This document shows positions 1 to 56,011 of a DNA stretch of 64,000 bases, in pieces. This stretch comes from Sinotaia quadrata (taxonomy: Eukaryota; Mollusca; Gastropoda; Architaenioglossa; Viviparidae), in the NCBI GenBank assembly GCA_028829895.1, contig CM054184.1:20749701-20813700 (forward strand), given 5' to 3'. Every line of letters begins with the position of its first letter. The first letter of the stretch is position 1. The position numbers and the translations under genes were made by a program. The notes below the pieces were generated by a model that did no database searches, was not told the origin of the DNA, and saw nothing but the letters and a program-made list of their open reading frames with translations.

Positions 1-56
1 TGAGAGAGAGAGAGAAATATTTACTATTATTTTCCTAACGCCATTGTGACATGCAG

Positions 57-8373
<8,317 letters not shown>

Positions 8374-8410
8374 GTCCACAAGGGGAGAACAGTTCTCTAC
8401 AAACTCCGTC

Positions 8411-8870
8411 AAATAAATAAAATAGCCATCTCTTTCATCAGTGTGCTCAACAACAGACTTCTATAAAATGAACATTGCTCAAAATAAAATGTCCACTGAA
8501 CATCCCTCAGCAATAAAATGTCCACTGGACATCACTCAGCTATAAAAGATTTACTGGATATCGCTCAACAATAAAATGCCTACTGGAAATCGCTCAGCAA
8601 TAAAATACCCACTGGACATCGCTTAACAATGCAATACCCACAGAATATCCACCAATAAAATACTACTGGATGTCCCTCAGCAATATAAGGTCCGCTGAAC
8701 ATCTTGCAACAATAAAATACGTACTGGACATCGCTTAACAATAAACTACTTCCCTCAACAATAAAAAGTCCACTGAACATCGCCTAACAATAAACACATA
8801 CTGGACATCGCTCAACAATTCAACACCCCATTAGATATCACTCAACAATAAAATGCCTTCTATAAATGGT
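8411..8870 (+). repeat. Tandem array rich in AATAAA hexamers downstream of the receptor stop codon
   Basis: A degenerate array of about 30-bp units (CAATAAAATGCCCACTGGAC, ATCGCTCA) begins shortly after the stop codon at 8373. At least eleven AATAAA hexamers are on the sense strand, the first in AAATAAATAAAATAG near 8412. The array probably overlaps the 3' UTR and cleavage region. Which signals are used cannot be told from sequence. Confidence 0.75.
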
Positions 8871-8995
8871 CTACTATAGACTACTGTCCATTGAAATTCG
8901 CACAGAACTCATCATATGCCAAATAGCTTCTCACTAAATGCCCACAAGAAACCGTTAAATGAATAACCGAATGTCTGCTAAAGGAATTCTCTCTC

Positions 8996-9000
8996 TCCTT

Positions 9001-9063
<63 letters not shown>
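8996..9063. repeat. CT microsatellite
   Basis: A near-pure CT array of about 60 bp. The flanks 8871-8995 and 9064-9430 hold no recognised gene. The short + frame at 9130-9399 lacks exon-like borders. Confidence 0.95.
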
Positions 9064-9065
<2 letters not shown>

Positions 9066-9433
9066 TTGAGAAGTGATTCCGACTTAAATCGATTTTGTAC
9101 TGCAAATAGAGAAGTTTACGAAAGAATTTATGAAATATCCTACTGACAGCCCGAAATCCCACAGAAACGGACATTTAAACGTTCACAAGGAAATACATCA
9201 ACAACTGAACCAATGGAATGTCTACAAACTGGAAAGACGGCTAGACAAAAATTTCAATGGTAGACTTAAAGAAACAAGCCTTAAAGAAACCCTACAAATG
9301 ACCCACCCAACAGCTTTCTTGGCTGTTAGTTTGCATTTCAAAAATAGTCTCCATAATTTGTTTAAGAATTATTATGTTCGAGTCAATTTGATTAAGTGAT
9401 ATACCAAATCGGTTCTGTTTACAAAATAAATTG

Positions 9434-9875
9434 CAGAAGAGCAGTAGCAGTAGTAGTAATAGTAGGAGTAGCAGTATAGTAGTAGTAGTTGTGGTAGTAG
9501 TAGTATAGTAGCAGTATAGTAGTAGTAGTAGCAGTATAGTAGTAGTTGTAGTAGCAGCAGTATAGTAGCAGTATAGTAGTAGTAGTAGCAGTATAGTAGT
9601 AGTAGTAGTAGTAGCAGTATAGTAGTAGTAGCAGCAGTATAGTAGCGGTATAACAGTAGTAATAGTAGTAGTAGTATAGTAGTAGTAGTAGCAGTATTGT
9701 AGTAGTAGTAATAGTAGCAGTAGTAATAGTAGTAGCAGCTGTATAGTAGTAGCAGTAGTAGTAATAGTGGTAGTAATAGTAGTAGTAGTACTAGTAATAG
9801 TAGTAGTTGTTGTAGCAGAATAGTAGTAGTAGTAGTAGTAGCAGTAGTAGTAGCAGCAGTGATAGTAGAATAAAA
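9434..9875. repeat. AGT/AGC trinucleotide array
   Basis: About 440 bp of imperfect AGT repeat with AGC, AAT and GTT variants. The long leucine/tyrosine-rich open frame on the minus strand is an artefact of the 3-bp period. Confidence 0.95.
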
Positions 9876-10885
9876 AAGATACATTAAATCACAAATATTC
9901 GAAATTCAAATATTGCTTATTGGAAGAGTACACACACAGAACTTAAAAGTCAAAACCTTCATTTTAATACACGTTCTTATTACAAAAAAATCCCATTTTC
10001 ATATTATGCCTATTACAACGTTGTACTTATACAATTATATATACCAGTAATCATTGCATACCTATGAGCATTAGTTCAAATTTGGCTGACGTGAATTACA
10101 TAGAAAATGACTGTATAGAACTTCATGTTTTGTATTGCAATATTTCGTTACTTAGACGGTCATTTATTGTGTATGGCTACAGAATGCTACATACGCAGCT
10201 GTTTGTTGTGTGTTTATATATTATCAAAAACGTTTACTCTACAGCTATTTAATGTGCATTGCAATAATACATTATTAAAACGACAATACCTGTTGCTAAT
10301 TCTAATGACAAATGAAGCTTGTGTTGGGAAATACAATACCACATTTACATAAGTAGCTATAAGTAATATATTTACTGCACACAGTAGATGGTGTGTGCCA
10401 TTTGGTTGATTGTGGACAACAAGTTAAACTGGATATTGGTTGACTCATTAATTACAATTCTTAAGTTTGCTATGATTAAGGAGATTTATAAATTACAATT
10501 GTTAAGTTATAAAAGTATGTATTTGGTTGACTAATTTGTCTTTTTATTTTACTGCTATGGGTTGACGTCACTATCATGACGCAATTTGCTGTACGCACTG
10601 TATGGTTGTTACGTCAAGAAGCAATTTGTGTTTTATTTTGATTTAACTAGATTAATTATTTCTTTGTCTTCTTTAGTGTTTAAAATAAACATGAAATATG
10701 TCACTATATGATTAAACAAAACTGGAATGGAATATTATGTAACTGTCTAAAATAAATCATAAATAACTATAAATCTGTATCAGATTGTTTAAAGAAAATA
10801 TCAATTATCTCACACTGTTTCATATGAACCTTCATTCTGTAGCAGTATGATTAGAGAAAACATCAATTCTCATACTGTTTCATAT
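9876..10885. other. Intergenic, nothing recognised
   Basis: AT-rich sequence between the two genes. The only structure seen is a diverged copy of the ATGAACCTTCATTCTGTAGC minisatellite unit at about 10825-10880, next to the LTR-like copy B. Confidence 0.6.
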
Positions 10886-12416
10886 TGTGGCGGAGTAAAT
10901 TTACCTATCCCTATTTTAAAATTTAATTGTTATATGATGGTATTTTTGAAAGTGTCTGAGTAAGTATACGCCCGAAATGAGAATATGCTAGAAATTGCTG
11001 ATGTAATGCAAAATAGTTCAACTGGGTGATTTTTTTTTATTATCCAATGATTGTGATTTATGAGAACGAGATCAGCCAATGGCTGAGATTAAAAAGTTTA
11101 CCTGCTTTAGAGAATTTTATTCTCTGATCACTTTGAGTTTGGAATGGCAAGAAGTCAGGTCATGAAAGGTAGCTGTTAGTTTAAAGGTGAGCGAGAATGG
11201 ACTTAGAAATATTTCGTGCATTTTGTTACTGATGTGTTATACTTGTGTTTTATGTAGAGATGTATTATGTGAGTCGACTATTATTTCTACAAATGTTTGA
11301 AGTAAAATGCTCACATATAGTATAATATAAAAACTTGACATTGTTTTAATATGCTATATTTATTATGATGTGTGCATGTATCAGGCTAATAAATATAGTT
11401 GCAGGAAACTGTGAGATTAAAATGTAAGAAAGAATAGAGTTATAAAGCTATAAACTGGAAACTTAGCATTTGTTCCCTGATTATAATTTTACAGGGACAA
11501 GCAGCCTTTATACTTCCTGTGTATGATTTGAACCTCCTGGTTTACTGATTGTAAACTGTTATGACCCACCATGAGAGAGGCGGACAGCATTGTGTAAGTG
11601 TAAAGGATACGTTACACTTAGTTGCTGTATGGTGACAATTTATGCTGACCACATCCAGTAATTTTAGTGCAAAGAAATTACTAGAATTGCTGTATTTGTT
11701 ATTCTGCTTGAGGGCACTGGTACAGTGGGAGAAAACGCAGTGCTTCAGTGTTTTCAATGTGTGTAGAGAGAGACAAGTGGAGTTGACAGTGGACAATAAA
11801 CTTGTGACACTGTTGCAAAGCGCATGAAAAAAACAACTATTGAGACTGTGCTTAATTTAGGTTATGTAAAATCTATTATTAATTATCTCTAATAACTCCA
11901 TTTCTTTTCTCTGATATGAACTATCCTGTGATTTGTATTGATACTATTGTTGTATTTTAGGCAGAAGACTGTGAATTATAGAAATTATTCGAACATGGTT
12001 TCTTGGAAATATAGATGTCAAGTAATCTTTTTATTGTATTTATTATATGTATGTTTGATTTAATAAATTTATTGTTAAATTTATTGACCTCCTTATGCAT
12101 ATTGATAACCTTATGTTGGAGAAGAAAGAGGGTGGATGGGGGCTCGCTAAATATAGATTAAAGATGGATTTGTCTTCTCCTTTAAAAGACGTTTTCCATC
12201 TATGGAATAATGATTGACGGTAAATGTTTATCTCTAATGTTGAGAAGAGAGAAAAGGTTTACAGCGCCCGCATATCCTTTAAGTGAGAGAGATGAGTGGT
12301 GTCTGCTGAAGAATCATTAATAAAATGAATCAAGATTCTTATTACTTGTAATTAGTTATGATGATTAATTAATTAAAAATAACCATATCCATTAACTAAG
12401 TGGCGTTGGCGTCACA
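10886..12416 (+). mobile_element. LTR-like interspersed repeat, copy B (1531 bp)
   Basis: The left end is TGTGGCGGAGTAAATTTACC and the right end is GGCGTTGGCGTCACA. The 5 bp on the left (catat) and right (tatat) differ at one base and look like a target duplication. The site before insertion can be read from the neighbouring minisatellite (TTTCATATGAACC). An internal AATAAA fits an LTR polyadenylation region. There is no coding content. Confidence 0.65.
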
Positions 12417-12660
12417 TATATGAACCTTCATTCTGTAGCAGATAATTAGAGAAAACATCAATTCCCTCACACTATGAACCATCATTCTGTAGCGGATAAT
12501 TAGAGAAAACATCTATTCCCTCACACTATGAACCATCATTCTGTAGCGGATAATTAGAGAAAACATCTATTCCCTCACACTATGAACCTTCATTCTGTAG
12601 CAGATAATTAGAGAAAACATCAATTCCCTCACACTATGAACCATCATTCAAGGTGTTGCA
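12417..12660. repeat. Minisatellite, about 54-bp unit, interrupted by LTR-like copy B
   Basis: Four copies share ATGAACCATCATTCTGTAGC and AATTAGAGAAAACATC. A further copy lies left of copy B, so the element inserted into this array. Confidence 0.85.
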
Positions 12661-14520
12661 ATTTTGTCACAATATATGCAAACTGTACTTCTTTGTAAAT
12701 TTTCCCTTCAAATAAACTACAATTGTTGATCTCTGTTTATAAAGAGCTGTCATTTTGTGTCACTATAAACCTTAAGTCTTTATTATTATTATTATTATTC
12801 ATTTATAATGAATCGAAATTCTAGATTATGGACATTAATTCTGTATTATTGGATCTGTAAAATGGACTTTAATTCATTATTATGAGATCTATAAAATGGA
12901 CTTTAATTCTCTATTATTATTGTTGGTTCTGTAAAATGGATTTTAATTCTGTATTATGGGATCTGTAAAATGGACTTTAATTCTGTGTCAATGTTTATTA
13001 TAAAATTACCTGAATTCTTTGTGATTTTCTAATTAAAGTACTTGTACTAATAACAATTTTACCAAAAGTTAAATTCTGAAAGATGTCAAATAAATAAACA
13101 ATTCTTATAAATCCATTACTTACATCATACCACTAATTTATGTTATTTGTACTTCTGTTGTATAATTGTACATACAACAGTCAGTTCTCTTTGTGTTGGC
13201 GAGAATATTCTATCAGTAAAACATGATAGATGTATTACAGCTGTAGTTTGTAATTGTATATTTGTGTGGGTTTCTGAGTGTAAGAATTTGATTTTGTACA
13301 TGAATTTGTGTGGCTTTTCTGATAGTATACGTGTGTGGGGGGGTGGATGTGTACTTATACACTATATCAGTAAAGGTATATATAACAAATCTACTTTTAT
13401 TATATTACAACGGTTAAAATTTCTTTACAACAAATCTTTAAAGAAAGAAATTATTTTTCATGACACGTATTAAATATTTATTTTTTTAAAGTATGACGAC
13501 CACCCCACTTAGTTAATTGATGTGATTATTATTTACTAGCGCCAGCAGTCGACAAGGGACGCTACTACGAGTCCGTGTCACTAGTTCATTCAGTTAAATT
13601 AGGCGCAAGCCAACTGCCAAGGAGCTATCACACAAGTAATAGCTTTTACTTTATTATTGATCTAATACCGTTTTCCTATAAGTGGCAACCTCTCCTCCAC
13701 ATTATATTATTAATACTATACATTAAAAAGAATACATTTTCATATATTATTTTGTGAAGTACTACAGCAAGTGGGTGTAAATTATTTCTACTGTCTATAA
13801 TATGGCATCAAATGAAATAAGGAAATTTTACTTGTCTCCATTTAAAGTGATAATAGTACATTAGGTTCAGGGCTACAAAGATTGTCATTATATGAAACAG
13901 AAATTGTATGCTGTGGGGTCAAGTTTGCAAAACAAATATGTTAAAATATTTAACAAATGTTAAATTAATTGCAAGTAAAATGAAAGGGCTCTGTGGGGTC
14001 AAGTTTGCAAAACAAATATGTTAAAATATTTAACAAATGTTAAATTAATTGCAAGTAAAATGAAAGGGCTCTTTTTAATTATTTTTTTGCATATAAGCAT
14101 TCAGTCAGGCATTGAGACACACACATCCACGTTACCACATATACATTTATGTATGTAGGTACATGCATACATACACACACACTCACTTAATGTAATTATC
14201 AACGTATTGATTCTTAACTCTTCTATGATTCCGTCTGCAAAGGGCGGGTAACTACGTTGAATCTATTAAGTTTAAAATATTTTAACATAATAATGAAATA
14301 CTATGCACTGCAGAATTGTATGTATTATTATTCGCAAACATTGATCATTAATATAAATTCTTTTTTGCAATTTGAAGCACTATTTGCACTGCAAGTATAC
14401 TTCTTGGTGCTGAATTACGGTCCTTGTTTACATTGTATAGACGCTGGAAGTACTTTAAGAAGCGTTACTCGTAACATTCTTTTATTTTTTTTATTGAATT
14501 GGGATATCACCACACACTTC
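12661..14520. other. Intergenic, AT-rich; short repeats only
   Basis: A degenerate repeat of AAAATGGACTTTAATTCTGT lies at about 12820-12990. Two identical 80-bp copies starting CTGTGGGGTCAAGTTTGC lie at 13911-14070. No gene was recognised; the small + frames at 13147 and 13575 have no similarity I know. Confidence 0.6.
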
Positions 14521-14524
14521 GTAA

Positions 14525-15090
14525 ACTTGAATGAAATTAATATACCTATACATAGGCCCACTTTAATGAAATTAATATACCTATACACAGGCCCACTTTA
14601 ATGAAATTAATATACCTATACATAGGCCCACTTTAATGAAATTAATATACCTTTACATAGGCCCACTTTAATGAAATTAATATACCTATACATAGGCCCA
14701 CTCAACTTTTCTTACGATGCATATGGTTGCTATCCCGTATATTGAGTTTGTAATCCAATTATACAATGAGTGCAGTGTTGGTAAAGGTATACTGAGTTTA
14801 TATAGTCCACATATCAATATGTGTAGTGTTTGTACAGGTATACTAAGTTTATATAGTCCACATATCAATATGTGTAGTGTTTGTACAGGTATACTAAGTT
14901 TATATAGTCCAAATATCAATGTGTGTAGTGTTGGTACAGGTATACTGAGTTTATATAGTCCACATATCAATATGTGTAGTGTTGGTACAGGTATACTGAG
15001 TTTATATAGTCCACATATCAATGTGTGTAGTGTTTGTACAGGTATACTGAGTTTATATAGTCCACATATCAATGTGTGTAGTGATCATAC
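14525..15090. repeat. Two adjacent minisatellites, 36-bp and 51-bp units
   Basis: At 14525-14702 there are five copies of a 36-bp unit (ATGAAATTAATATACCTATA, CATAGGCCCACTTTA). At 14780-15085 there are six copies of a 51-bp unit (TACAGGTATACTGAGTTTAT, ATAGTCCACATATCAAT). The 51-bp period keeps both strands open, so the frames there are not genes. Confidence 0.92.
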
Positions 15091-15264
15091 CCAGTATATT
15101 GAGTTTGTAGTCCATATCAATTATTGTATTGTGGTTATCATTATATTAAGAGTTTAGTCCAAGTAGAGTTAGTACCTGTTGGTAGCCCGTAAATTAATTA
15201 AAATCTAGGACAACACAACTTTCAAGGGAACCACCTCCAGGTTGCTCAACGAACCCCTATCGAG

Positions 15265-15430
15265 AATTCCTCACGAAATATAGAACAAAACAGAGACAAT
15301 ACATGCATTACAAGATAAACTTTCACGAAATATAGAACAAAACAGAGACAATACATGCATTACAAGATAAACTTTCACGAAATATAGAACAAAACAGAGA
15401 CAATACATGCATTACAGGATAAACTTTCAC
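15265..15430. repeat. Minisatellite, 52-bp unit, 3 copies
   Basis: Three nearly identical copies start CACGAAATATAGAACAAAAC. Sequence at 15430-15780 is weakly repetitive (ATATTGAGTA and CATATCAATGAG motifs) with no gene recognised. Confidence 0.9.
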
Positions 15431-15789
15431 AGTGTTGGCACTTAGAACAATGAATATGTAATCAACATATCATTAGTATCCATTATATTGAGTAGATAGA
15501 CCACATATCAATGACTAATGTTGGTACCATTATATTGAGAAAAAGATAGTCCACATATCAATAAGTGTAATGTTGCTACCCAATATACGCAGTTAATATA
15601 TCAATAAAAGTTGTGTTTGCACTCAATATATTGAGTATCATATCAATGAGTGGAGTGCTGGTACTCAATACACTGAGCAGATATCCATCGGTGATTTGCC
15701 GGTGGCGTTGTCGTAAATTTATCCGAACATAGTCATCCAGAAAATGAGGAACGAAAGAGCGACGCTTTCCCAACACTAAAAATAAACCA

Positions 15790-16262
15790 GTCTTTATGTG
15801 ACGGCTCAGATTTTATGTGGTCACTCAGTGTTTATGTTACCACCCAGTCATTATGTGACCATCTTTATATGAGAAGAAAGTCTGTATGTGGCCATCTGTA
15901 TGTGACCACCCAGTCATTATGTGACCATCTTTATATGACCAGAAAGTCTGTATGTGGCCATCTGTATGTGACCACCCAGTCATTATGTGACCATCTTTAT
16001 ATGACCAGAAAGTCTGTATGTGACCATCTGTATGTGACCACCCAGTCATTATGTGACCATCTTATTATGACCACAAAGTCTGTATGTGGCCATCTGTATG
16101 TGACCACCCAGTCTTTAGATGACTACCCAATCATTATGTGACCACCCAGGCCTTATGTGACCACCCAGTCATTATGTGACCACCCAATCATTATGTGACC
16201 ACCCAATCATTATGTGACCGCCTAGTCTTTATGTGATCACCCAATCATTATATGACTAAAAA
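15790..16262. repeat. Minisatellite of TATGTGACCACCCAGTCATT type
   Basis: Higher-order units of about 66 bp (CATCTTTATATGACCAGAAA, then GTCTGTATGTGGCCATC) grade into simple copies of about 20 bp. Frames on both strands are by-products. Confidence 0.92.
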
Positions 16263-17205
16263 TCTTTATTTGATGCTTTTGTGTCTAACTCTTAATATTT
16301 TATCTAATTTAACTATATTAAAAAAAACACACGAAGATATAAATAACAAATTTCTAAAAGTTTAATGAAACATGAAACATAACAACATTCTTTTATATAA
16401 AATATTTTAAAATGTAAGTTAATTAAAACAACACAATGTTTTGTCAGTTCTCGACTATAAATACAGTATAAATCTTTATTTAATTTTAAGAAATGAAAAC
16501 TAAAAAGAACAATACTATGAGAATGCTAAGCCAATTGCTTGATACAACTATTTTTATGACATGATAACATAAATTCAATTTTATTAAGAAGATGAAAACA
16601 ACGTGAACAAGAAACTTAGTACTCAATAATGACCAGTTTCATTGCTTTGATTACAAGTGAGTCTGATTAAATAGAGAATATTAGTACTCAATACTGACCA
16701 ATATCTTTGCTTTGATTACATGTCTGGTTAGATGGAGAACCTTAGTATTCAATAATGACAGTACCTTTGTTCGTGGTTCTGTGATTACAAGTGCCTGTGG
16801 TTCAATGGAGAACTTTGGTACTCAATAATTACAACTTAGAAGCAATACTTTTGCCCCTGATTTAAATATTTACAATTATGTCTGATTATAATGAGAATTT
16901 TTATATTGAATCGGGTACGCAGTGTATTGCAGTGTGATAACTAAAGCACTTTGTTTTGTTTTGTTTTGTTTGTTTGAACTTGGCGCGATTCTCTCCTACA
17001 TTGCGAAAGCAAATAATTTCGCTGAAACTCATTTATATGACGACACTGCTACACAAGCTAATTATCGCAAAGGTCATCAAAATGTGTGACAAAGGAAAAA
17101 GAAAGAAACAGAAAGAAAAACAATGGCAATGTCATGTACAAGACAGTTTCAATAAAGGGGCGTTAAATAATCAAGTGTGGCTTAAGCCTTCTCGCTAATT
17201 TTGAG
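16263..17205. other. Intergenic, nothing recognised
   Basis: AT-rich sequence. A loose repetition of AGTACTCAATAATGACCA occurs at about 16615-16830. No exon with recognisable similarity was found. Confidence 0.6.
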
Positions 17206-17211
17206 ATCATG

Positions 17212-17760
17212 TATTCAAAGAGACTACCATGCTTATTATGCTATTCAAAGAGGTTACCGTACTATTTACAGAGATTATCGTGCTATTCAAAGAGGTTATC
17301 GTGCCATTCAAAGAGGTTACCGTGCTATTTACAGAAGTTATCGTGCTATTTACAGAGGTTATCAAGCCATTCAAAGAGGTTATCGTGTTACTCAAAGAGG
17401 TTATCGTGTTATCCGCAGAGGTTATCGTGTTACTCAAAGAGGTTATCGTGTTACTCAAAGAGGTTATCGTGTTATCCGCAGAGGTTATTGAGCCATTCAA
17501 AGAGGTTATCGTGCTTTTCAAAGAGGTTATCTTGCTAACCGCAGAGGTCATCGTGCAATTCACAGAGGTAACCGTTTTATTCAAAGAGAGTATCGTGTTG
17601 TTTAAAGAGGTTATCGTGCAATCCACAGAGGTAACCGTTTTATTCAAAGAGAGTATCGTGTTGTTTAAAGAGGTTACCGTGCTTGTGAAAGAGGTCATCG
17701 CGTAAGTCAAAGAGATTATTGTGCTAGCCAATGAACCTTCAATGCTTTTGAAAGAGGTTG
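17212..17760. repeat. Minisatellite, 21-bp unit
   Basis: About 25 copies of a unit near TTCAAAGAGGTTATCGTGCTA. The 21-bp period is 7 codons, which explains long open frames in four reading frames, including a 198-codon minus-strand frame. None is likely to be a gene. Confidence 0.93.
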
Positions 17761-17799
17761 TGCTATTGCAAGATGTTACCATGTCACGAAAAGAAGTTA

Positions 17800-18000
17800 T
17801 CATGCATATTACAAAGACACGTCCATATTATTGAAAACTATGGTCATGAAAGACAGGTCTATATTATTGAAAGATTTGACCATATTGTTGGAAAATGTGG
17901 TCATGTTACTGAAAAACACGTCCCTATTATTGAAAGACGTGATCATATTATAGGAAAATGTGACCATATTATAGGAAAATGTGACCATTTATTGTAAAAG
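17800..18000. repeat. Diverged tandem repeat
   Basis: Copies of TATTATTGAAAGACGTGATC and CATATTATAGGAAAATGTG lie downstream of the laccase stop codon. On the minus strand an AATAAA (TTTATT at about 17988 on +) lies some 320 bp past the stop and could serve as its polyadenylation signal; this is weak. Confidence 0.6.
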
Positions 18001-18311
18001 ATTAACAAGCTATTCAAAACATTTAGTACTCTATTAAAGGAGGTATCAAGTTGTTAAAAGAGAAGATGAATCTCAAAGAAGTGATCATGCTTTTAAAACG
18101 TTTATCATATTTTTAAAGAGGTTGTCATACTTTTGAAAATCATGTGATCATGTTTCTTTACTGCACGCTTTTCGACGTACACCGCCAACGCAACACCTTT
18201 GTGGAGACTCTAGAAGGTCGGCTAAACAGAATAACAGATTTGAAATGTTGCTGACACGGTGCTAATTGTTACCTGAAATTTGATTATGGTAGAATGATAT
18301 TGTGTGCTCAA

Positions 18312-53169
<34,858 letters not shown>

Positions 53170-53469
53170 GTGAGTCACCAGAACATTATTTTCTAAACTT
53201 AGCAGATGGCAATGCTAAGTGATTTAGCCAGTCCCCGGAGTAGGAATGGCAGTAGTGCTTATTTCACCGATTGATGTCCTCTTTTCGACCTGTGCAACTC
53301 TAGGGGAAATTACTGTGCAGAAAGTTAACCGTGTCGGTGTTTACTTTTGCAATCCACGTTGAGGGAATGAAAGCTCGCTGTAGGCCTGTATGCTGGCTCA
53401 GTGAAAAAAATATTTTTAAAAAAATCGAATTAATATAGACATGTGTGTGCGTGCGTGTGCTTTGTATGC

Positions 53470-53518
<49 letters not shown>

Positions 53519-53862
53519 ATAATGGTACAGCACATTAGTTCTCTTGGCCTGATAAACATTTTGAATTTCTGAAGTGAGCTGGGGAATTCACACTTGTGAA
53601 AATTTATGCATAATCGACTACTGGAGAAGCTAGAGTTTGGGTGACAACACACTCACTGCCTTGTGTCAATTCAACATAGCCACTATTTTTAATGAATCTT
53701 TACCATTACTTAAACTGTGTAAAGACAGAGTTTCGTCCTTTATCAAGCACAAATAGACTGTGAAAAAGAAATGCTTGTCAAAGAAATTCGTTCACCATTG
53801 GTTGTATTTTGACAGTCTTCAATATCTGTGACATAACCTCTACAAAACATTTTCATGAAGAC

Positions 53863-53927
<65 letters not shown>

Positions 53928-54264
53928 AACGTAAGCATATTTTTAAGTTCTTTTACAAACATTGTCAGCGAGCATCTCTTTTGTTCATGACAAGCTGCTG
54001 ACTACACCCACGCATACGCGCACGGGCACACGCATACACGCATCAACACAACCAGGTTCAATTAGTGAAGCTCCTTGTGCCCACTAAGTCTGTTGGGCAA
54101 TACAATATGAAGTGAAAGAAAATCATAGAAGTCATTTCACGCTGCTGTTGTTTCAGTTAGACACACTTGAATAATTATGTCACTTACAGATTTGTCAGCG
54201 TTTGTCCAACTTGAAAAATAATATAAAAAGTAGCGTTTGTTTACTGTTAAGATTTTGCTTTGCG

Positions 54265-54324
<60 letters not shown>

Positions 54325-54640
54325 ATATGCCTGAATGTGTGTGTTGCTTGATACTACTAGCACTATATGAGTGCTGACTCCATAACAATGTGAAGTGCTG
54401 CTTTATGTCTTGACTATGTTAGTCAATGCACTATATGACTATGGACTGCATAACAGCACAGAATGTGTCCTACTGTTGTTCGTTGTGGCGTTTTATATAG
54501 ATAACGTGAAGACAGGAAGACAGGAAGACAGGAAGAGAGAAAGACGAGAAAGAATTCAATGTCGTTCGCTGCTCACTGGAAATTTAAACCACTCCCTGGG
54601 TCTATGAATGAAGGCATGGTTTGACAGATTTAACATGGAC
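53170..54640. other. Laccase upstream region with microsatellites
   Basis: This should hold the laccase 5' UTR and promoter on the minus strand; no TATA box or start site can be placed with confidence. It contains GA at 53471-53515, CT at about 53863-53925 and GT at 54266-54321. No other gene was recognised. Confidence 0.5.
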
Positions 54641-54650
54641 CATTGATGTA

Positions 54651-54876
54651 CAGGGTGGCTCAAAAGTAGGTTTACAGTTATTAAACTACCTTTTATATGG
54701 TTGAAGTTACTTGCTTAGTAATACCAATGTTGCAATGTTGAAGGAGGACATTTTGAGCCTCTGAGAGATTAAATTGTTTATGTTAACAGGTATAACGAAT
54801 TTCCCGCTGTTCTAGTGTCGAATTTTCAAATAAATAGTCTACGTGATAACTGTAAACCTACTTTGGGGCCACCCTG
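54651..54876. mobile_element. Mariner-type MITE (about 226 bp)
   Basis: The left end CAGGGTGGCTCAAAAGTAGG, then TTTACAGTTAT, and the complement of the right end, CAGGGTGGCCCCAAAGTAGG, then TTTACAGTTAT, form an inverted repeat of about 31 bp. TA dinucleotides flank both sides (54649-54650 and 54877-54878), as expected for Tc1/mariner insertions. There is no transposase inside. Confidence 0.88.
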
Positions 54877-54879
54877 TAT

Positions 54880-56010
54880 AGAGGTCACCCGTTGAAGGAG
54901 CAGCCTTTCCTTGGCCTGGGTCAACGACTTGCACCAATTTACCAGACTGGAGAGAAAAAAAAAGTCTCTGTTTCTGCTTATACACATTCCTTCTAATTGT
55001 GCATCCAAATGACATCACTTGCACTCATTCAGACACTTTATGTAGAGACACGAAAAAGCTCTACAAACTTTCCCACTCACTCTCACTCAGAAGTCCTAAT
55101 TAATAATTTATGAATACAAAACGATATAGAAACAATAGGTATATAAGTAATCAGTAGTAGGAAAAAAAGATTAATTTTAATAATAGGCTGCAGAAACCAT
55201 GATACTGACATTTGCTGGCAATAAACACTGAATTATAAAATCAAGAAAATCATACAAGTCCTCAAATTCGTAATATCAGTCATGGAAAGATAGTATGGGA
55301 GATAACTCGCTGTAGGCGGTAACTCTTGTGGGTCTGAAAGGCAGTCTAATTTGGGTGTCTCTAACGCGCCTATTTAAATATTCTTGCATCTGTTTCCCAT
55401 ATTTCAGGGTGACATTTTTCACATCCAGTCCAAGCATATGTCAGCCAAGGGACATGGTCCTCTCCTAAAGACACTGTTACTATATGTATACTTGTAGCGG
55501 CCGGGGTGGGCAACAAGCTCTAACAGAGATGAAATAACTGGTGCGTTGGAAAGCTGAAAGCTAAGTCTAATTGAAATGTCAGAGTTAAAGACTTCAAGCT
55601 GAAACCACTATTTTAGAAAAAATTAAAGTAATAAAGTCAAAACTATTATTACTATTTAAATTATTATTTTTAGATTTAAAGTAATAAGTCAAAACTATTA
55701 TTACTACTTAAATTATTATTTTTAATTTTAAAATCTTATTATGAATTAAGATATCTTTGCTTTAATAACTTAATAAAATCTTGATAAGATGGGTGGCTTG
55801 CCATATTCATGTCTGGACTATTGTAGTCAGTGCCTTTGTGGACTATGGACTTGTAAAAAGCAAAAAAATGACTTGCTGTTGTTCATGACCGTACTATGTT
55901 GGTTACTGATGTTTAACAACAAAACTGCTGATGATAAGTCCCGGCCTGCTTGCGAGTTCTGTTGTAGTTCAAGCCAAGGACAGGAACGTAACTTTCGTCC
56001 CTTGTTTCAA
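54880..56010. other. Nothing recognised
   Basis: AT-rich with a short duplication of TAAAGTAATAAAGTCAAAAC at about 55624-55720. A possible short exon at 55414-55493 could not be supported. Confidence 0.5.
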
Positions 56011-56011
56011 T

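Noticed and set aside
14686..15157. Frames of 128 and 146 codons on opposite strands
   Set aside because: Both come from the 51-bp (17-codon) minisatellite.
17201..17803. Overlapping open frames of up to 198 codons on both strands
   Set aside because: A 21-bp minisatellite (7 codons) keeps several frames open at once; there is no start context, domain or codon bias.
53470..53928. Arg/Glu and Ser/Leu repeat frames upstream of laccase
   Set aside because: They are GA and CT microsatellites, not coding.
55414..55493. Possible short plus-strand exon after CATATTTCAG (GDIFHIQSKHMSAKGHG)
   Set aside because: It is an open frame with a plausible acceptor, but there is no similarity, no partner exon and no clear donor.
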